Assembly: GCA_022711765.1 (NCBI GenBank)
Contig: JAKLEB010000004.1
Location: forward strand, 1 to 59,988
DNA length: 59,988 bases
Direction of reading: 5' to 3'
From: Candidatus Krumholzibacteriota bacterium
GTDB lineage: Bacteria > Krumholzibacteriota > Krumholzibacteriia > LZORAL124-64-63
Part shown: positions 27,495-37,995 of the stretch, piece by piece
Position numbering within the stretch: the stretch's first letter is position 1
Layout: every line of letters starts with the position of its first letter
Notes under the pieces: model-generated
Database searches by the model: none
Told to the model about the DNA's origin: nothing
Seen by the model: only the letters and a program-made list of their open reading frames with translations
Translations under genes and position numbers: made by a program

Positions 27495-27524
27495 GGTATA
27501 CAGGAGCGAGAGAGTCCAGGTCAA
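27495..27524 (-). promoter_or_regulatory. Candidate sigma-70 promoter of the CHAT-hydrolase operon
   Basis: On the minus strand TTGACC (complement of 27519-27524) and TATACC (complement of 27495-27500) are 18 bases apart; transcription would begin near 27488, giving a leader of about 49 bases before ATG 27439. The remaining 27525-27885 holds no credible gene and no repeat I could identify. A WYL-protein site is expected here but I could not define one. Confidence 0.55.
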
Positions 27525-27885
27525 GGGAGGGAGATCCGGGGAATCGGGGCCGTCGCGCTGCAGGGGGGCATGTGACCGAACGGCGACCCGATCCCCCGGT
27601 GTCTCCCGCCTCCTCCCCCACCGGTTCTTCAGGAGAGGCCGCGATTATCGGCCGGCCGGATTCCAGCGCGCGGAACGGATCGAGCGAAAGTGAGCGCGGC
27701 GAGCGCGTGAAGCCGCCCGGGCCGCGGGCCGGGCGGGGGCGAACGCCGGCGGCGTTGACGTCACGCATCATCATGCGGCGATTGACCTTGGGTCGCGATT
27801 GAGCCGGCCTGCGCGATGTGGTAGCGTTCCTTCTCACGGAACGATCGTCCGGCATGCTATCCGGTCGAACCGGAAGGGGGACGAC

Positions 27886-28965
27886 ATGCCGACCAAGCGC
27901 GCCCCGGACACATCCTACGGCCAGAAGCTGGTCGCGCTGTTCGCGCGCCTGCTGTTCACCGGCGCCTGGCACGGCCTCGCGGACCTGGCGCGGGACCTCG
28001 GCTGCAGCAAGCAGACGGTGCTGCGCCTGGTGGACGACATCACCCTGAGCTACGAGGCGGCGGTGGAGTCGAAGCTCGAGCGGGGCAAGCGGTTCTACCG
28101 GATCGCGCGGTCGGTGCCCGGCGAGCCGGCAGCCATGCTGACGCCGCAGGAGATGGACACGCTGCTGATGTGCCGGGCGTTCACGCGGCACCTCCTGGGG
28201 AACCGCGACTTCACCGAGGCGGAGCGGGCGCTGGAGAAGACGTCGCAGCTCCTGGCCGGCGGGAAGGGCGGCGGCGCGGGCGGCGGCGGCGAGCTGGGCG
28301 AGGCGCGGTTCGGGGTGTTCCGGCCGGGGTCGATCGACTACACGCCGTTCATGGGGTTCCTGCACACGGTCTCCGAGGCGATCCGCGAACGTCGCGTGTG
28401 CGAGGCGGAGTACCGCAAGCCGGGCGAGCGGCGGTCGAAGGTCTTCCGGTTCAAGCCGCTGAAGGTGTTCTCGTGGCGCGAGTCGATCTACGTGCACGGG
28501 CGGTACGCGGCCACTCCGGGCAAGCCGTGGAAGGACGTGGGCTACGATCCGATCTGGGCGCTGCAGCGGTTCCGGCGGGTGGAGAAGACCGCGGTGAAGT
28601 TCAAGTGGCCGGACGACTACGACTTCGAGAAGGGGCTCAACCGGGAATTCGGGTTGCTGCGGGGCGAGAAGTTCCGGGTCGTGGCGGAGTTCACGGGGTG
28701 GGCGGCGGACTACGTGGCGGAACGGGAGTGGTCGCCGGGGCAGAAGGCGGAGTGGACGGCCGACGGCCGGTTGCGGCTGGAGTTCGACGCCGTGAGCCTC
28801 GAGGAGGTCGCGACCTGGGTCGTCTCCTTCGGCGCGCAGTGCCGCGCGTTATCGCCGCGATCGCTCCTCGAGGCGATCGCGGACCGCCTGGTGGAGGTCG
28901 GCTCGCAGTATCCGGAGCAGCTGGCTGCGGTCAGGCGGCTCGCGCGGCGCGCGACTCGCGCCTGA
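27886..28965 (+). CDS. WYL-domain transcriptional regulator
   Basis: 359 residues, ATG 27886 with GGAAGGGGG upstream. An N-terminal HTH (about 8-60, LADLARDLGCSKQTVLRLVDDI) is followed by a helical linker with a glycine-rich loop (GGKGGGAGGGG, about 125-135). The WYL domain (about 160-260) contains CEAEYRKP, KVFRFKPLKVF and the IYVHGRY strand. A C-terminal WCX domain follows (about 270-345, LRLEFDAVSLEEVATWVVSFG). WYL regulators bind nucleic-acid ligands and often control defence loci and DNA-damage responses (for example BrxR/CapW-type repressors). Divergence from the CHAT-hydrolase operon makes that operon the likely target. Confidence 0.88.
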   Translation: MPTKRAPDTSYGQKLVALFARLLFTGAWHGLADLARDLGCSKQTVLRLVDDITLSYEAAVESKLERGKRFYRIARSVPGEPAAMLTPQEMDTLLMCRAFTRHLLGNRDFTEAERALEKTSQLLAGGKGGGAGGGGELGEARFGVFRPGSIDYTPFMGFLHTVSEAIRERRVCEAEYRKPGERRSKVFRFKPLKVFSWRESIYVHGRYAATPGKPWKDVGYDPIWALQRFRRVEKTAVKFKWPDDYDFEKGLNREFGLLRGEKFRVVAEFTGWAADYVAEREWSPGQKAEWTADGRLRLEFDAVSLEEVATWVVSFGAQCRALSPRSLLEAIADRLVEVGSQYPEQLAAVRRLARRATRA

Positions 28966-29122
28966 TCGACGCCGCAGATATTACCCAGCTTCGCCGGGCC
29001 TGGATCCCGCCGTTCGCGGCGCTCGCCTGGCGAGAACGATCGAAGCCGACTACAATCACGATGAAAATCCACTGTTTTTGTCGATCCCCCCCCAGACCCG
29101 TCCTCGCTGGAAGGAGACGCCT

Positions 29123-29716
29123 GTGCGTACGAATTCGAGTCCGAGCCAAGCCCTGCGCCGCGCCCTCGTTGTCGCGGCCATCCTCACCGTAGGCCTGGCG
29201 GCTACTGGCGCCGCCACCGTCACCACCTACGTCGCCGACCTCTCCGGCCCCAGCGAGTCCCCGCCCAACGACTCCCCTGGCACCGGCTTCGCCGAGGTCA
29301 CCCACAACGACGTGGCGCACACCATGTACGTGGACGTCGTGTTCGAGGGCCTGATCGGCACGGTCACCGCCGCGCACATCCACGCGCCCACGGCGGTCCC
29401 CGGCGAGGGCACCGCCGGCGTCGCCACGACCACGCCGACGTTCCCCGGCTTTCCCACCGGAGTGACCGCGGGTACGTACCATGCGACGTTCGACCTGGCC
29501 AACGCCTCGACCTACAACCCGTCCTTCCTCAACGCGAACGGAGGCACGGTGGAAGCCGCCGAGGCGGCGCTCTTCGCGAGCATCGCGGCCGGCACGGCTT
29601 ACTTCAACATCCACACCACCCAGTGGACCGGCGGCGAGATCCGCGGCTTCCTGGCGACCGAGACCGTCCCGGTGACCGAGACGACGTGGGGGGCGCTTAA
29701 GGCGCTGTTCGACTAG
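29123..29716 (+). CDS. Secreted CHRD-domain protein with WGALKALF C-terminal tail
   Basis: 197 residues. GTG 29123 chosen since AAGGAG lies just upstream and a twin-Arg-containing signal peptide (about 1-30, ending VGLAATGAAT) follows. The single CHRD domain (about 32-175) shows FEGLIGTVTAAHIH, GTYHATFDL and AYFNIHTTQWTGGEIRG, the usual CHRD landmarks (AHIH and N-IHT...G-E-IRG). The last residues, TETTWGALKALFD, match the end of the cassette-encoded protein at 55704 (TESVSWSAVKALFR) and look like a sorting or processing tail. CHRD proteins are extracellular; function in bacteria unknown. Confidence 0.88.
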   Translation: MRTNSSPSQALRRALVVAAILTVGLAATGAATVTTYVADLSGPSESPPNDSPGTGFAEVTHNDVAHTMYVDVVFEGLIGTVTAAHIHAPTAVPGEGTAGVATTTPTFPGFPTGVTAGTYHATFDLANASTYNPSFLNANGGTVEAAEAALFASIAAGTAYFNIHTTQWTGGEIRGFLATETVPVTETTWGALKALFD

Positions 29717-29737
29717 ATGCGCCCGCGACTCGCCAGG

Positions 29738-29768
29738 ACGAGCGCCTCCCCGGGCGGGAGGCGCTCGT
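29738..29768 (+). terminator. Hairpin after the CHRD gene
   Basis: A 12-bp perfect stem (29738-29749 with 29757-29768) and 7-base loop stand 21 bases past the stop at 29716; the downstream TGGTGT is only weakly T-rich, so it may act as a transcript-end stabiliser rather than a strong intrinsic terminator. The rest of the 272-base gap up to 29988 shows no gene. Confidence 0.5.
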
Positions 29769-29988
29769 TGGTGTCCGCCCGGTCGAATTGACGTCTGGGA
29801 CGATTTTGCGCCGGCGCAACTGACGATCCATCAAGCGAAGCGGGCCCGGGCGAACGCCGCGCCACACCCCTTGTTGATTCGCCCGCCGGGAGTCGCATAC
29901 AGTCGCCGCAGGATCGACCCGGCTCCGCGGACCCGCGAGCGGGACCGCGCGGCGCAGACCGGGCGCGCGTTCCAGCAAGGAGGCCCGC

Positions 29989-31929
29989 ATGCCCCCGAAC
30001 CATCTGCCCACCCGTAAAGCTGCCGGCAAGCTGCGCCCCCTCACCGCCCGCAAGGATCCCCCCGACATCCGCGACCGCATGTACGAGCCGGCGCTCATCC
30101 GCCTCAAGTCGTCCCTGCCCCATCCTGCCCGCGCGCCCATCCTCGACCAGGGCCAGGAGGGCGCCTGCACCGGCTTCGGCCTCGCCGCCGTCATCAACCT
30201 CCTGACGGCCCAGGCCGGCGACCGCGCGTTCCGCGCCAGCCCGCGCATGCTCTACGAGATGGCCCGCAAGCACGACGAGTGGCCCGGCCGGGACTACGAG
30301 GGCTCGAGCTGCCGCGGCGCCATCCGCGGCTGGAAGAACATGGGGGTCTGCAGCGATCGGGACTGGCCCTACGACCCGCGCAAAATCGGCGAGCTGACCG
30401 TCGACCGCGCCAAGGCGGCCCGTGCCCACACCCTGGGCGCCTACTACCGCCTGCGTCCCGAGATCAACGACTATCACGCGGCGCTCAACGAGACGGGCGC
30501 GGTCTTCGTCTCGGCCGAGGTCCATCCGGGCTGGGACAACCCCCGCGCCGCGAAGAAGTCCGGCCTCGCGATCATCACGCCGCACCGCGAGACCGACGGC
30601 GGCCACGCCTTCGCGATCGTCGGCTACGATGACCGGGGCTTCATCGTCCAGAACTCGTGGGGCAAGACGTGGGGCACCGGCGGTTTCGCCCTCTGGCTGT
30701 ACGAGGACTGGCTCGACAACATCGACGACGGCTGGGTCTTCCGGCTCGCCATCCCGGCGCCGCAGATCTTCGGCCTCACCGCGCGCGCCTGGAGCGGCGT
30801 GGACGCCGGAGGCAGTCGCCCCTCGCCGCAGCGCCTCGAGATCGCCGGCCACTTCGTCCACTTCGACGACGGCAAGTTCGAGCCGCGGGGCAAGTACTGG
30901 AGCACGCCCGCCGACGTGCAGATCACGGCCGACCGCATCCAGGAGAGCGCCGCCAAGTACGACCACCTCCTGATCTACGCCCACGGCGGCCTCAACAGTC
31001 CCGACCAGTCGGCCCGCCGCATCGCCGCCCTGAAGGACGGCTTCAAGCGCAACCGCATCTACCCCTACCACATCATGTACGACACGGGCCTCGGCGAGGA
31101 GCTGAAGGATGCGATCCTGCGCGCGCACGCCAGCCTGCCGAGCCAGGGCTTCTTCGGCGACCTCAAGGAGAAGGTCCTCGACGTCATGGACCGCCTCGTC
31201 GAGGACCTCCTGCGCAAGCCCGGCACCGCCATCTGGGACGAGATCAAGGCCGACGCGCTGCGCCCCTTCGTCCCGTCCGGCGCGGACCGACCCGGCGACG
31301 GCCTCGTCGCGATGTCGACCCTCGCCGGCGGCCTCCAGGGCAAGCGCCTCAAGATCCACCTCGTCGGCCACAGCACCGGCGCGATCCTGCTCGGCCACCT
31401 GCTGCGCGCCCTCGACGGGCTCGGCCGGCCCGACCTCATCGCGAGCTGCAGCCTCCTCGCGCCGGCCTGCACGCTCGACTTCTACCGCGAGCACTACGCG
31501 CAGCGGCTCGGCAAGCCGGCCGCGAACGTCGCCGTCAAGACCGGCACCAAGGCGCGCGCCAAGGCGGGCGGCGCGGCCGGCCTGGTGCGTCTGCCCGCCT
31601 GCGACATCTACAATCTCGACGACGAGCTCGAGCTGGCCGACTCCGTCGCCGGGGTCTACCACAAGTCGCTGCTCTACTTCGTGTCGCGCGCGCTGGAGCG
31701 GCAGGACAATCCGCCCAAGCCGCTCCTCGGCATGCAGCTCTACTCGAAGGGCCTGCCGCCGAGGCCCGGACTCAGGCTCGTCTACTCGAACGGCAAGACG
31801 GGAGTGACCCGGAGCACGTCGCACGGCGGGTTCGACAACGACACCCACACGCTGAATGCGGTCCTCACGCGCGTGCTGGGGAAGGCGCCGGCGGCGCCGT
31901 TCCTCGAGGGGGAGACGCGAGGGTACTGA
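29989..31929 (+). CDS. Papain-fold cysteine protease fused to an alpha/beta-hydrolase
   Basis: 646 residues, ATG 29989 with AAGGAGG upstream. Residues 15-255 are a C1A papain-type peptidase with all landmarks: DQGQEGACTGFG (Cys60), GGHAFAIVGYDD (His206) and QNSWGKTWG (Asn222). There is no propeptide of normal length and no signal peptide. Residues 285-600 form an alpha/beta-hydrolase: oxyanion strand LLIYAHGGLNS (327-337), nucleophile elbow LVGHSTGAI (Ser462), followed by YNLDDELE and late His candidates (GGFDNDTHT). A cytoplasmic protease joined to a lipase-like enzyme parallels the CHAT plus hydrolase operon 2 kb to the left. I infer an effector in which proteolysis and acyl-ester cleavage act together. 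Alternative: a housekeeping bifunctional hydrolase. Confidence 0.88.
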   Translation: MPPNHLPTRKAAGKLRPLTARKDPPDIRDRMYEPALIRLKSSLPHPARAPILDQGQEGACTGFGLAAVINLLTAQAGDRAFRASPRMLYEMARKHDEWPGRDYEGSSCRGAIRGWKNMGVCSDRDWPYDPRKIGELTVDRAKAARAHTLGAYYRLRPEINDYHAALNETGAVFVSAEVHPGWDNPRAAKKSGLAIITPHRETDGGHAFAIVGYDDRGFIVQNSWGKTWGTGGFALWLYEDWLDNIDDGWVFRLAIPAPQIFGLTARAWSGVDAGGSRPSPQRLEIAGHFVHFDDGKFEPRGKYWSTPADVQITADRIQESAAKYDHLLIYAHGGLNSPDQSARRIAALKDGFKRNRIYPYHIMYDTGLGEELKDAILRAHASLPSQGFFGDLKEKVLDVMDRLVEDLLRKPGTAIWDEIKADALRPFVPSGADRPGDGLVAMSTLAGGLQGKRLKIHLVGHSTGAILLGHLLRALDGLGRPDLIASCSLLAPACTLDFYREHYAQRLGKPAANVAVKTGTKARAKAGGAAGLVRLPACDIYNLDDELELADSVAGVYHKSLLYFVSRALERQDNPPKPLLGMQLYSKGLPPRPGLRLVYSNGKTGVTRSTSHGGFDNDTHTLNAVLTRVLGKAPAAPFLEGETRGY

Positions 31930-31996
31930 CACGGGCAGGCCGGCGGACGCCCACCGTCCGCCGGCCTCGCCTTGCCACCCTCTCACGGAACCGAGC

Positions 31997-34249
<2,253 letters not shown>

Positions 34250-34583
34250 GGCGGGGTCCTTTCGGGCTGGGTCGCGGGGGGCGGGTGCCTGGTTCCTCAA
34301 GATCGAATCTGTATCATCGGCTGGGGGTTGTCCAGTGAGCGCGCGGGATGCGTGAAAGAGTAATATTCTCCCAATTCGCCTGGACGATACTGCGTCTCAG
34401 TTCGGCGGAAGACAGCGCGCCCCGTCCACGTTTGGTGCGAAAAACAGACGGGACACGACGACCCGCGAGTGATACGCTCGATATTGGTGTGTATGGGAGG
34501 ATCCGCGTTCCGTCGACTCGATCGCCGCCCCCGACGGTCATGGTCGCATGCGTTGTCACGGCCGAGTTCGCCCGAGGTGTCGG
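34250..34583. other. Divergent intergenic region, no feature assigned
   Basis: 334 bases between the starts of maeB and the PocR-type kinase. It is less GC-rich around 34340-34380 and 34470-34500 and must hold both promoters, but I found no convincing -35/-10 pair, dyad or small ORF. Confidence 0.5.
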
Positions 34584-35726
34584 ATGCCGATGCATGAGAC
34601 GGAGAACCAGGTTCTCGCGCGGCGGTTCGCGGACTACTTCGACGTCGCCGAGCTCCAGCGCCTGCAGGACGCGTTCGCGCGGACCCACGAGGTCACGTCC
34701 GTCATCATCGACCCCGCCGGCGTGCCGATCACCCGGCCGAGCGACGCGGCGCGGCTCGGTGGCGACGCGATCGCGCGCTGTCCGACGGGCGGGCTCATCA
34801 TGGCCGGCGGGGTGCACCTCGCAAGCTGGCTCGTGGGCCGGCCGGCGGAGATGCCGGCCGAGCATTTCGACAGGATCTGCCGGTTCCTCGGCGTCATCGC
34901 CGACCACATCTCGCGCGAGGCCGTCGCGAGCGCCGAGTTGCGGCAGACGCTGGCCGCGAAGGAACACGCCGAGGTCGAGCGCGACCGGCTCGAGGCGCAC
35001 CTGCGGCTGTCGGCGAGCGTGGAGGCCGTCGGCCGGCTGGCGGGGGGCGTCGCCCACGATTTCGGGAACATCCTGACCGCGATCCAGGGGTACGCCGAGC
35101 AGATGGTCGCCGACTCGCCGGATCCGGCCGATCCGCACGCGCCCGCCGCGCGCATTCTCGCGGCCAGCGACCGCGCCGCGGATCTCGTGCGACGGCTCCT
35201 CGACTTCGCGCGCCACGAGCCGGGGCCGTGCGAGGAGATCGACCTTCCGGAACTCGTCGAGGAGACAGTGGCGCTCCTCGAACACGCGCTGCCGGCGGGC
35301 ATCACCGTGGTCGGCCGGACGGCGAACGAAGTCTCGCCGGTGTTCGGGGATGTCTCGTGCCTGCAGTCGGCGCTGCTCAATCTGGGGATCAACGGCGGGC
35401 GCGCCATGCCCGACGGCGGGACCCTCACCATCGAGGTCGCGGACCGCGCGGGCGACGGCGGCGCGGACGCGTGCGTGGAGATCCGCGTGCGGGACACCGG
35501 GATCGGGATGGACGCCGAGACGAAGCGGCGGATCTTCGAGCCGTTCTTCACCACCCGCAACGGCGGCGACGGCACCGGCCTCGGCCTCGCGCGCGTCTAC
35601 AGCTGCGTCCACGGCCACGGCGGGATGATCGAGGTCGAGAGCGAGCCGGGACGGGGTTCGCTCTTCACGATCCTGCTGCCGGCCGCCGGCGCCGGCACGC
35701 GCCCCCGCCGCCGGGAGATCGGCTAG
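34584..35726 (+). CDS. PocR-domain sensor histidine kinase
   Basis: 380 residues from ATG 34584 (ATG 34590 also possible; the ribosome site is weak). Residues 12-115 resemble the PocR ligand-binding domain (LQRLQDAFARTHEVTSVIIDPAG), but shorter than usual and with a single clear cysteine in the region that normally carries several. A coiled-coil (about 115-150) leads to HisKA with GVAHDFGNILTAIQGY (phospho-His) and an HATPase domain with NGGRAMPDGG, RDTGIGMD and GTGLGLARVYS. No membrane helix: cytoplasmic sensor. PocR domains bind small hydrocarbon-derived ligands such as 1,3-propanediol. No adjacent receiver gene, so its partner is elsewhere. Stop overlaps the convergent ferredoxin gene by 4 bases. 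Confidence 0.82.
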   Translation: MPMHETENQVLARRFADYFDVAELQRLQDAFARTHEVTSVIIDPAGVPITRPSDAARLGGDAIARCPTGGLIMAGGVHLASWLVGRPAEMPAEHFDRICRFLGVIADHISREAVASAELRQTLAAKEHAEVERDRLEAHLRLSASVEAVGRLAGGVAHDFGNILTAIQGYAEQMVADSPDPADPHAPAARILAASDRAADLVRRLLDFARHEPGPCEEIDLPELVEETVALLEHALPAGITVVGRTANEVSPVFGDVSCLQSALLNLGINGGRAMPDGGTLTIEVADRAGDGGADACVEIRVRDTGIGMDAETKRRIFEPFFTTRNGGDGTGLGLARVYSCVHGHGGMIEVESEPGRGSLFTILLPAAGAGTRPRRREIG

Positions 35727-36586
35727 GCGCCCCAGACGGCCTGTTCGCCGAGATGACGGCCGTCGGCCGCGACGATCGCCTCGACCACCGCCAGGTCCCG
35801 GCGGCCGCTGCGCTGCGCGGCCTGGACCGTCATCGCAGTCAGACCGCGGCAGCACGGAACCTCCATGCGCACCACCACCGCGCGCGGGATTGACGGTTCG
35901 CTCAGGATCGCGGCGAGCTTCTCCACGTAGCCCTCGGTCCGGTCCAGCTTGGGGCAGGCGACCACGACGCCGCGGCCGCGCACGTAGCGCCACTGGGCGT
36001 CGGGCATCGCGACGGGCGCGCACGTGCTCAGCACGCACAGCTCGCGGTCCTTGAAGAATGGAGCGTGAGGCGGCACCAGGTGCAACTGCACCGGCCATTG
36101 ACCGAGGCTCGGTGGAATCACGGTGCCGGGGTCGCCGGCGCTCGCGGAGAGAGAGAGAGCGGGTGTTCCCTGGACAGACGACGGGTTGGGGGAGGAGGGG
36201 GAGACGCCGCCGCCTGCCGTCGGGAACACCCGCACTCTCGAGCCTGGACAACCGCCACCAGCGCGGGGCTGGACTGCCGGCGCGGACCGCGGCGCGTGCC
36301 GCGCAGCCGCCCGATCGAATTCCGCGAGCCCGTCGGCGCCGCGGGCCCGCGCCACGTGAACGCGGGCCGCTTCCGGATCGAACTCGGGGACTTCCCGCGC
36401 CTCGATCGTGAGTGCACCGGTCGGACATGACCCGATGCAGTCACCGAATCCATCGCAGTAATCCTCCCTGACAATACTGGCTTTACCTTCGACGATTTGC
36501 AAGGCCCCTTCGGCGCAGCCGACGACGCAATCGCCGCAACCGTTGCAGAGGTCCTTGTCGATCCGTATGATCTTGCGGACAGCCAT
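35723..36586 (-). CDS. Two-cluster [4Fe-4S] ferredoxin-domain protein (FrdX-like)
   Basis: 287 residues, ATG 36586 with GAGGAGA upstream. N-terminal double cluster: LCNGCGDCVVGC is a complete C-x2-C-x2-C-x3-C, while the second reads YCDGFGDCIGSCP with Phe replacing the second cysteine, as is usual in this family. A Pro/Ser-rich linker (about 110-170) leads to a C-terminal domain with QWPVQLHLVPPHAPFF, STCAP, VVACPKLD and MEVPCC, whose cysteines may bind another cluster. Proteins of this form (FrdX) accompany hybrid-cluster protein genes in HcpR regulons and are thought to feed electrons in nitrosative stress. Divergent from the Fnr-type regulator with an FNR-like box between them, so probably its target. 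Confidence 0.85.
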   Translation of the reverse strand: MAVRKIIRIDKDLCNGCGDCVVGCAEGALQIVEGKASIVREDYCDGFGDCIGSCPTGALTIEAREVPEFDPEAARVHVARARGADGLAEFDRAAARHAPRSAPAVQPRAGGGCPGSRVRVFPTAGGGVSPSSPNPSSVQGTPALSLSASAGDPGTVIPPSLGQWPVQLHLVPPHAPFFKDRELCVLSTCAPVAMPDAQWRYVRGRGVVVACPKLDRTEGYVEKLAAILSEPSIPRAVVVRMEVPCCRGLTAMTVQAAQRSGRRDLAVVEAIVAADGRHLGEQAVWGA

Positions 36587-36653
36587 CCTGGTCTCCTCGG
36601 GTCGGTCCAATCCCCTCGCCGAGCGCGACGATACGTCACCTCGGCGTCAGCGA

Positions 36654-36671
36654 CCTTGACCCAAGTCAAGG
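36654..36671. promoter_or_regulatory. FNR/HcpR-type operator between ferredoxin and Crp/Fnr genes
   Basis: A perfect 18-bp dyad, CCTTGAC-CCAA-GTCAAGG, with the core TTGAC-N4-GTCAA that Fnr-Dnr-HcpR subfamily regulators recognise. It lies 68 bases upstream of the ferredoxin start (36586) and 22 bases upstream of the regulator start (36693). That position would allow activation of the ferredoxin gene and autorepression of the regulator gene. Confidence 0.8.
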
Positions 36672-36692
36672 TCCGGCATCATCTTGCTAGCC

Positions 36693-37400
36693 ATGGAACG
36701 ATTGCGACGCAGCCCCGAGGCCAAGGCCGATCTGTTGATGCGCTGCGAGCTGTTCTCGGGACTGCAGCCGGGGCTCGTCATGACCCTGGCCGGTCTGGCG
36801 TCGCTGCGCCGGTACGATCGCGGCGAGATCGTTTATTATCAAGACACCCCCGCGGCAGGGTTGTTCGTCGTGACTCGCGGTCGTCTCGAGGTCTACCGGG
36901 CCGATTCCGAAGGCGCGCGGCGCACGCTGCACACCTTCGGACCCGGCGAGGTCGTCGGCGAGGTGCCGGTGTTCGCGGGCGGGCAGTATCCGGCGACGGC
37001 ATCGGCCGCGGCGCCGGTCGCGGAGGCGCTCTTCTTGCCGCGCGACGATTTCCTGAAGCTCGGGCGGGAGCGCCCCGAGATCCTCTTGCAGATGCTCGCC
37101 ACCCTCAGCCTGCGCCTGCGCCGTTTCGTCGGCCGGATCGAGGCGCTGGCCTCGCAGTCGGCGCCGTCACGACTGGCCGGCCGCCTGCTGGAGCTGAGCC
37201 GGGAACAGAGCGCGGCGGACCGACCGGCCCGGTCGCTCGTCTTGCCGTCCACCAAGGCAGCCCTCGCGCGGACCCTCGGCATGACCCCGGAGACCTTCAG
37301 CCGGCTGTTGCGCCGCTGGCAGGACGACGGTCTGATCCGGCTGGATCGGCGCGAGGTGGAGTTGCTCGATCCGGACGCGCTGCGGGCGATCGCCGGGTGA
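36693..37400 (+). CDS. Crp/Fnr-family transcriptional regulator (HcpR/Dnr-like)
   Basis: 235 residues from ATG 36693. Cyclic-nucleotide-binding-type beta roll at about 15-125 (YDRGEIVYYQDTPAAGLFVV, HTFGPGEVVGEVPVFAG), dimer helix (about 128-150), and a winged helix at about 160-230 with STKAALARTLGMTPETFSRLLRRW as helix-turn-helix; the recognition helix E-x2-S-R-x2-R-R is Fnr/Crp-like. Only one cysteine (Cys18) is near the N-terminus, so no Fnr-type [4Fe-4S] site is evident; heme- or NO-sensing Dnr/HcpR is more likely. The FNR-like dyad just upstream suggests autoregulation. Divergent from the FrdX-like ferredoxin and followed 97 bases later by dsrC. Confidence 0.88.
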   Translation: MERLRRSPEAKADLLMRCELFSGLQPGLVMTLAGLASLRRYDRGEIVYYQDTPAAGLFVVTRGRLEVYRADSEGARRTLHTFGPGEVVGEVPVFAGGQYPATASAAAPVAEALFLPRDDFLKLGRERPEILLQMLATLSLRLRRFVGRIEALASQSAPSRLAGRLLELSREQSAADRPARSLVLPSTKAALARTLGMTPETFSRLLRRWQDDGLIRLDRREVELLDPDALRAIAG

Positions 37401-37497
37401 CCGCGCGGAGATCACGGGCCTGTACCGGCTCGCCCCCGGGTACTATCTTTCTGCGGCCGTCGCCTGCGGCCTCACCCAGATCCTCGGAGGACCATGC

Positions 37498-37815
37498 ATG
37501 CCCCGCATCGTTCATGGCGCTGTCACCGTCGAGGTCGATGATGACGGTTTCCTGGTCAACCCCGCCGAGTGGGACGACCAGGTCGCGCTCGCGCTGGCGT
37601 CGACCGAAGGTGTCGAGACCCTGACCGACGACCACTGGAAGATCATGAACTACATCCGCGAGTACTACGCGCAGTTCGGCGTCGCGCCCATGGTGCGCAA
37701 GCTCTGCAAGGAGACGGGCTTCAAGCTCAAGGACATCTACACGCTGTTCCCCAGCGGTCCCGCGAAGGGCGCGTGCAAGGTGGCCGGGCTCGAGAAGCCG
37801 ACCGGGTGCGTGTAG
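37498..37815 (+). CDS. dsrC: DsrC-type sulfur-carrier protein
   Basis: 105 residues, ATG 37498 after GGAGG. Full-length DsrC/TusE fold: MPRIVHGAVTVEVDDDGFL, W-x-I-M-N-Y-I-R-E-Y-Y, PMVRKLCKETG, and the flexible arm GACKVAGLEKPTGCV with both redox cysteines exactly ten residues apart and the second penultimate. Two cysteines mark true DsrC, not the one-cysteine TusE of tRNA thiolation, so it could carry sulfur as a trisulfide from a dissimilatory sulfite reductase or act in redox regulation. No dsrAB in this window. Neighbouring Fnr-type regulator and ferredoxin fit an anaerobic setting. Confidence 0.92.
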   Translation: MPRIVHGAVTVEVDDDGFLVNPAEWDDQVALALASTEGVETLTDDHWKIMNYIREYYAQFGVAPMVRKLCKETGFKLKDIYTLFPSGPAKGACKVAGLEKPTGCV

Positions 37816-37995
37816 CCCGCCGTTACGCCAGGCGGGCGGCGATCGGGGGCGGGCGACCGGCCGCCCTCGGCGCTGCGCAGCGGGTTTTGCGAGGCCATGG
37901 ATTGAAAATCCCCGTTCGCTGTGATCCCGCGGATTCTTGATTAGTCTATAGGCGAACCGATCGAGTGAGTCCCGACCACCATACGGGGGACCGCC

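Noticed and set aside
27572..27802. 76-codon frame in the WYL/CHAT intergenic region
   Set aside because: Pro/Arg/Ser-rich, no ribosome site and no similarity; region more likely regulatory.
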